In this document: in pieces, positions 57,880 through 64,000 of the stretch | Layout: each line of letters begins with the position of its first letter | Numbering within the stretch: position 1 is the stretch's first letter | From: Beta vulgaris subsp. vulgaris | Taxonomy: Eukaryota; Streptophyta; Magnoliopsida; Caryophyllales; Amaranthaceae | Reading direction: 5' to 3' | Length of the DNA: 64,000 nucleotides | Assembly (NCBI RefSeq): GCF_026745355.1 | Contig: NC_079210.1 | Coordinates: 28,340,029 to 28,404,028 of the forward strand | Position numbers and translations under genes: made by a program | The notes under the pieces: model-generated | What the model saw: the letters and a program-made list of their open reading frames with translations, nothing else | What the model was told of the DNA's origin: nothing | Databases searched by the model: none

Positions 57880-60800
57880 ATGGCCAAGACACGTTTGACC
57901 GCCATGAAATGCACCAGAACCCCTCGTCAAGGACTTTACCTTCTAAGGATGAGGGTAGGAAAGTCTATTTCAGCTTACATTTACGGGTTACGGTTAACCA
58001 TGAAGTGTTACCACCTCAATGAAGGTCACGGGTATTCGGATTACCTCACGCCACCTAAACAGGCCGATGTTTTGATTCACACTCTCCCTAAAGATGGCCC
58101 TTATGCCGGCATCAAGAACGAATACTCGGATATTCTGAAAAATGGAAGGCCAAACAATGAACGATACACATTGAAAGGAAAGTGGTATCTCACGTTGAGT
58201 TACTTGGAGAAAAGGATGCTCAATGCTAGAGCCAAGTAGCTTAATGACTACTTAACCACCGATGATGAGGAACCCATGTAATAGCCGTATCTTATAAGCA
58301 GATTGAATTAAGGGCTAATTGTTTATCTTAAATTAATTACGATATTTTGGTATAAGTTGATGGGATTTTCTTAAAGAAATTTAGTGTTATAAGACAAAAC
58401 GAAAATTATATTTTATAGGTTATTTGCTTATATGGTTTTAGGATTACTATTTTGAGCTACAAAAAAAATTGTATTCTCCCTCGATGTAGTTGACGTGTCA
58501 AAATATATTAACATTTCAAGCTATTGTCTCTCCTTTTCTCTGTCGTTCGCGTCAAAAGCAAATGAGGGCAGCAAAACTCTAATCCTTGAGCTGTCAAATT
58601 TTTAATGCTTAATCAGATTTCAAGGTTTTATAACTACCAAATAAATCTCAAATTCTTCTTATTCAGCACAGAAAAATACAAGAAACCCTAATTTCTTAGT
58701 TTTCATTCTCGCATCCTCTCTTTCACTCAAATTGTTGATGTTGCTAAGCTTTCGGCGCTGCTGTTGGCTCTCACCGAAAGTTTGCCGGTGCTTTTTATGG
58801 GCGCTGTCGCTGACTGGCTGCTACCCTTCTTTCTTTTTCTTCTGTTCTATCGGTGATGCTATTGTTTTTGGTGCTCTTTGCAGGCGAGTTTCCGTCGCTG
58901 ATCTGGTACGCCGCCGCGTGTTCGACAGTGTTGCGGTGTCGGTGGTGGTGGCTCTGTCATCATTGGTGCTCCTACTTCATTCCTTCAACTCTTTAGTGTA
59001 TTAATTAAGGTATAAAGGTACAATCTTTACTTTATTTTTCTTCAAAATGTTATGAACAAATTCATATTTATTATTGTTGGATTGAACTAGCAAATTTAGG
59101 TCTAAACCTTGGTTTTCTTGGTTTTGATTTGCAAAATCAACATGTAGTAGTGTGCTAGAGCTAAAGATTGAATCTTTCCTTTTTGTTTAGTGGATTGAAG
59201 TTGCTCTCGAACTTGTAATCCTAGTTTGTAATCATCTTCATTTTCATATGTTAGCTTTAGTAAATCAGATTTTAATTATAAATTATATTCCTTTGAAATT
59301 CTAGACTATGATTTCGTATTGCCAATAGTGTCAAGATTTCCAGAGATTATGTTAATTAGATTGGGCTTATAGGATTTGTGTTGATCAGTGGGAAATGTGA
59401 GTAGAATAGTGAGATGGTTTGTGTATAAGGGTGGTATATGCTCATAGAAGAGTTTAGAAAGTATTAAGCAACTCAATTTGTTATTTGAATTGTTGTGAGG
59501 ATGGATATTAATTGTTGATATTGTTTGGAGGTGATTGTTGGAGAATAGTTATGGAGATAAGTTCTGAAGTCTGAGCTATAGTCGGTGATCCATAATGTCG
59601 AAATTGTTTTAAGGTACACACATCTTCTTCCACCTTCGAAATATGAATTGGTATTTTGTATAATTACTTGGATTTCTTGTGTTGATGAGCTCGATGTATT
59701 TATGTATGTATTTATTTTTACAAACATGGACACCTAAAACTAGTCATGATTATGAGTTGCGAAAGAGTGATAAAATGAATTCATGCTTTGAAAGTTTGAA
59801 TTTTCATTGAGTTGAAATGCCGAGAGGCACCAGAATTTTTAAGAATTAACTTGGTGGCATTGTTACATAACTCGTTTTTATGAACCCATTTCATCAGACT
59901 TTTATATGTTTTATAAAAGTTTTAGTAACGGTAGCTATGAAAATTTAAGCTAGAATCTTCGATATGTATATGTAGTTTTACAACGAGATTTCCAATTCAT
60001 AAACCTAAGGAGTACGAATTCGATATTGTTTATGAACTTGATTTTGATCTAACTACATTGTATTGGAAGCATTTGAAGCAAATAAAGGAATTTTGGTCAA
60101 TGTATGTTAGACTTATGAGTATGGACAAATGATTTGCGATATGAGTTCTTGTATAGGAATTATGAAAGTTTACGAATAGAAGTGTATTCATGGTACGAGA
60201 TTTTGTTATGTATAATCAAGAACTTTGAGAACTATGAATTCGAATCATGAGAAAATAAGGATTTGTGAAATTATTAATTATGATGGGGAAGAAACTGCAG
60301 CAGTAGTGATGAATACATCGTGGTATGTGTGTATTATAAAATGATAGGACATATGTCCTGGAAACAAGTCTTGCAAGCAGTACAAGATTGCTGGGGGAGA
60401 CATCCCCATGAGTTTAGAGATGGTGGCGAGGTCCCCTCTCTATTCGTCTTCTCTTTCCCGATTATTTAGTAAGTTGCGTAAGGCGGAAACTATAAAAGTA
60501 TATTTGTGATTCCTAGAATATTTTTGAAGTAATGTGTATGTGTTTAGTAGATCTATTTAAGGGAATCTACAATATAGCTGAAAGATAAGAAAGTGTTATG
60601 AACACAAATTATAAGTGAACTAAAATCATATTCAAGATAGACTTATATTTATATTCTGTTTTAGAGTACTTATATTGTGAGTTTACGGTTTACCTATCTA
60701 AGGAAAAATAGTAAATTACATACATATGTTTTAAGCCACTAAAATAGATTTATGGTTGGACAATGTGTACTCAGTTTTCCAGATTTTGTTCTTGGAACCT

Positions 60801-61287
60801 ATCCTGGTGGGGGCAGAATTTATTGTTAGTGATTTTGCAGGTATATGTCCGAGACTCATAATGGAGTAAAAGGAAGAATTTGGTTAGCAATCAAGGTTAT
60901 AATTAGTTAATGATTCAGAGGTGGTATCTCGAAGTATTTGAGTGTCTATTTGAGTATAAAATATTATTTGTTTGGGAATCGAGTAAAGTATTTTATAATA
61001 TGATATTTGGTTTGAGACTGTTATGTTGTCGGCCCATAACCCACAGGTCAGGATCGTTTTATAGGTTATGTTTCTGTTGCGAGTGAATATAATTCAAGGT
61101 TATTAAGTGTTAATTGAGATTTATGAATGTTAAGTGTGATTAGGTAGCAGATCGGAAGTACGGGCTGTTACAACCCAAATATTGTGACAATGAGGAGATA
61201 GAAAGCAGCCATGCCTCACCCGTTGAAAATCATGGTTAAAATGTAAACGAAAATGAGGAAGAGGACCCGTCCGAGTATGAAGAGTGA
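57880..61287 (+). pseudogene. Extra ORF upstream of chromovirus gag (168 codons, split by a solo LTR)
   Basis: Two parts, 57,880-58,276 and 61,178-61,287, in the same frame once the solo LTR and one copy of ACCCA are set aside; 507 bases in all, ending TGA. Two internal stops, TAG at 58,237 and TAA at 61,237. The N-terminus MAKTRLTAMKCT resembles the histone H3 tail (identical at M, A1, T3, T6, A7, K9, T11, with R/K swaps at 2 and 4), followed after a gap by PRQGL against PRKQL. The middle (HTLPKDGPYAGIKNEYSDI, then NERYTLKGKWYLTLSYLEKR) is like nothing I recognise; the C-terminus is very acidic (ENEEEDPSEYEE). It lies between the primer site and gag, where some plant Ty3 elements carry extra ORFs. 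Function unknown. Confidence 0.55.
58277..61172 (+). mobile_element. Chromovirus-type solo LTR (2896 bp)
   Basis: TGTAATAGCCGTATC to TACGGGCTGTTACA, flanked by a perfect 5-bp target duplication ACCCA (58,272-58,276 and 61,173-61,177). Contains TACTCAG near 60,768 and TTTTGCAGGTATA near 60,834 as in the other LTRs of the type. No internal sequence and no long ORF; the 58,732-59,004 frame lies in the leader-like part. Its ends differ from those of the LTR at 53,845, so it belongs to a different family. Confidence 0.88.
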
Positions 61288-61730
61288 AACCTTCAACCCT
61301 AGCTAGCCTTAATCACTAGGAAACTAAGTATACCCGTAGTAGAATTATTGACGCTAATCTTAACTTAATTTATTTTGTGATGTTACAATTTCTTAATTAT
61401 AAAAACTAAAACAACTCTTATGTAATGAATGAAATGTGTATGGTACTGTTTGACTGAGTATGCTGTGTGGAAAAATGAATAAATTCAATGAACCCTGATT
61501 ACATATTTATGTGAATTAGCCCTTATTTCAAGATCAATATGAATGGTGGAAACACCAATGTGAATAACGCATGTAGCTTATGCAATACGTTTATACACGA
61601 TCTAGAGTAAGGCGACAAGAAAACCAAATGGCCACGACTTAGGACTCTCAAGCAATTAGCTCGACGCTTTGGCTTAGTCCTTCAAAACGAGATCAACAAC
61701 AACCACCATTGAGACGATTCGCAAGCTACA
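61288..61730. other. Chromovirus leader between extra ORF and gag
   Basis: AT-rich up to 61,580. From about 61,631 (ATGGCCACGACT) a reading frame that leads into gag can be followed with one shift and a stop, so gag may start here rather than at 61,731. Confidence 0.4.
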
Positions 61731-62717
61731 ATGGCGAAAAAGATTTCCACTTTGAAACCACCAGCCTCTGTTGGGAGAGAAGATCCATTATTTCTTGAGA
61801 AATGGATAAGAGACTTTGAAAAAAAATTCACGGCCACAGGAACGCCTGCGGCCCAGAAAGTAGACCAAGCAACATTTTACTTACACGAAGATGTCGATAC
61901 TTGGTGAGATGGTGTAGGACCCACTATTAAAGCTCAAGAGAACTTTAACTGGGAAGCGTTTAAGGTAGTGATTAAGGCTTGATTTTTCCCCGAGCACATT
62001 CGTAGGCAGAAATACAATGAGTTTAATAGGCTCAACCAGAGCTATAACATCAGTGTGCAAGAGTGCGCTCAGAAATTTAATGAGTATGCCCGCTTTTGCC
62101 CAACTGTAGTGCCAGTTGAGGGAACTAAGGCTCAGAAGTTTGAAGACGCACTTAACTTTGATCTTCAGACTCGAATGGATGGTAGCACCTCAACTACTTT
62201 TGCGGAAGCGTATGCTAAGGCCTCAAACCTAGAGAGAATTCTACAGTGTGAGAGAGGGGTGCTAAGTAGACATAAAAGGAAGGAACCTACTGGCAACAAC
62301 AACAGTCAAGGGTATGACAAAAGGCCCAACAACAACAATGGTGGATGCTACAAAATCTGCAAAAATCAGAATTCTGGACAACATGCCCAAAAAGGAAATA
62401 GGAACCAAAAGAACTTTGTTTGCAAGAAGTGTGCCAAGAGCCATCGAGGGCTCACTTGTCAGGGTGAAAGGATCAAGTGTTTCGAGTGTGGAGAAGTAGG
62501 TCACAAATCTTTCAACTGTCCTAAGACGCAAGCTCAAAATGGACCAAATGGGAATAATGGTTACAATGGAGGTGGATATATAATTCAAAACTTCAATAAC
62601 AACCTCCCTGGTGGAGGAAATGTTGCACAAAACAAGAACCAGAACAACCACTCTTTTGGAGGTGGAAATGGAAACTATGGAAAGAATGGCATGGAGGCTA
62701 CACTGGCGGAAGAATAA
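61731..62717 (+). pseudogene. Chromovirus gag pseudogene
   Basis: Frame of 329 codons from MAKKISTLKPPASVG to TAA, broken by two TGA codons at 61,905 (expected Trp in a WW pair) and 61,980 (expected Arg). The retrotransposon gag domain (RQKYNEFNRLNQSYNISVQE, about residues 90-110) is followed by a Gly/Asn/Gln-rich tail, a degenerate knuckle (CKKCAKSHRGLTC) and a good CX2CX4HX4C knuckle CFECGEVGHKSFNC (about residues 250-263). Gag would assemble the particle. Both stops are G-to-A or C-to-T changes. The real start may be about 100 bases upstream. Confidence 0.8.
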
Positions 62718-62729
62718 ATGTCATGAGCT

Positions 62730-64000
62730 AAATTGAAGCTGATACCAATGCCAATGTTGTGACGGGTACTTTTCTCGTGAACTCAAATCCTACTTATGTA
62801 CTCTTTGATTCCGGAGCGTCCCATTATTTCATTTCTAGCACTTTTGTTAATAAGTATCCCCTTGAGTCTACCCAGTTTTGTCGAGCCAATACAACCATGC
62901 CTACAAGTGAAACTGTTTCTTAAAAATCTCTTTTCCAAAGTATCCCTGTAGTCATAGCTGGTACTGAATTATCGACCGATCTTATCCTTTTTGACCTGAA
63001 CGATTTTGACGTTATATTAGGAATCGATTGGTTAGCTAAGTACAAAGCCAAAAATCGAGTGTCACAACCAGAAAATATATCTTAGAGGACCAAAGGAAAA
63101 TAGGATATCTTATAAAGGCATTACATTCCAACCTGATGTCGAATAATTTCTGCCATGAACCTTCAAATCTATCTTGGAAAACGCCACCAAGTCTTCTAAG
63201 GGATGTAAGCGTGGAAAACGAGGAGTTGACTCAAATTTCTGTAGTAAAGGAGTTTCAGGATTTATTTCCCGAAGAGCTACCTAGAATGCCGCCGGTCAAA
63301 GAAATGAGCTTTAAGATCGACTTGCCCCTAGGAACAAGACTTATCTCTAAGGCACCGTATCAAATGGCACCTACAGAAATGCAAGAATTGAAGGTGCAGT
63401 TGGAAGAATTGTTGGAAAAAGGGTACATCCGACCTAGTGTTTCACAAGGGGAGCCCTAATATTGTTTGTTTGGAAGAAAGACAGATCTTTGAGATTGTGT
63501 ATCGATTATAGGGAGTTGAATAATGCCACGATTAACAATAAATATCTAGTTTCGATAATTGAGGATTTGTTCGAACAGCTTCAAGGTGCAATAGTGTTTT
63601 TCAAGATCGATTTGAGGTCGGGTTATCACCAATTACGAATTGCTGAAGAGGATATCCCGAAAACAACCTTTCGTACGAGATATGGCTATTATGAGTTCAC
63701 AGTTACGCCTTTTGGGCTCACTAATACGCCAGCAGCTTTCATGGAGCTCATGAATAGGACTTTCCATCCGTACTTGGATAAGTTCGTGATAGTATTCATC
63801 AACGATATATTGGTATACTTGAAGGCTGAAGAAGATCATGAGGATCAGTTGAGGAAAGTATTGGAGATTCTTTGAGAAAAGAAATTGTACGCCAAGTTCT
63901 CGAAGTGTGAATTTTGGCTGGAAAAAGTATTATTTTTGGGGCATGTAATATCAAAAGAACGCGTTTCCGTAGATCCATCGAAGATTCAAGTAGTGACCAA
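62730..64000 (+). pseudogene. Chromovirus protease and RT pseudogene, cut by window end
   Basis: Protease: LFDSGASHYFISSTFV (Asp codon about 62,807) and [12 protein letters not shown] near 63,018-63,050. A TAA lies near 62,922 and a frameshift near 63,080. [17 protein letters not shown], then [14 protein letters not shown], a frame change near 63,450-63,462, then [33 protein letters not shown] and [17 protein letters not shown]. The catalytic box reads FINDILVY: the first of the two Asp is Asn (AAC at 63,801-63,803). A TGA at 63,873 ends the frame, but homology continues to the window end ([17 protein letters not shown]). Confidence 0.85.

Overview
The window is plant nuclear DNA that consists almost entirely of nested transposable elements, with one recognisable host gene. 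Spliced genes with GT-AG introns, Ty3 and Ty1 elements of plant lineages (Athila-like, Tat-like with an antisense ORF, Tekay/Del-like chromovirus, short-LTR copia), CACTA, hAT, Mutator, Harbinger and Stowaway elements, and a seed biotinyl/LEA gene point to an angiosperm, most likely a eudicot. The species cannot be fixed from sequence alone.

Layout. 1-12,290 (+): a tandem Athila-like array of the form internal-LTR-internal-LTR-internal. The units share LTRs (4803-6179, 8933-10312) and lack reverse transcriptase and integrase. The third unit still has an open gag frame of 551 codons. 12,290-about 29,650 (-): a Tat-like Ty3 element with gag, protease, RT, RNase H and integrase, all broken, plus a spliced antisense ORF on the + strand at its 3' side. 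A CACTA element (16,393-23,218) sits inside it; that element holds a Harbinger-like element (20,537-22,516), which holds a Mutator-like element (21,065-22,308). A chromovirus-type solo LTR (24,923-27,708) carrying a MITE lies between Tat gag and protease.

29,650-33,289: low-information DNA with a Stowaway MITE and a pair of 0.61-kb direct repeats. 33,290-39,912 (+): a complete but decayed copia element (TSD CTTAG) carrying a CACTA element (37,397-38,879) and a MITE dimer. 40,857-43,605 (-): a three-exon gene for an SBP65-like seed biotin-containing LEA protein, whose candidate biotinylation lysine is kept. 44,852 to the window end (+): a Tekay/Del-like chromovirus. Its 5' LTR (ending 57,626) is interrupted by a copia element on the - strand (45,534-53,434, TSD GTTAA), which itself carries a CACTA (45,843-47,101) and a hAT element (48,937-50,244), and by a solo LTR (53,845-55,610). 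Its internal region has an extra ORF upstream of gag, split by another solo LTR (58,277-61,172, TSD ACCCA), then gag, protease and RT.

How the parts relate. Insert boundaries were set by target-site duplications and terminal repeats; several inserts leave the host reading frame in register when removed. Premature stops in the chromovirus are mostly C:G to T:A changes, as expected of a methylated, silenced element. The most unusual item is the ORF upstream of the chromovirus gag, whose first twelve residues resemble the histone H3 tail.
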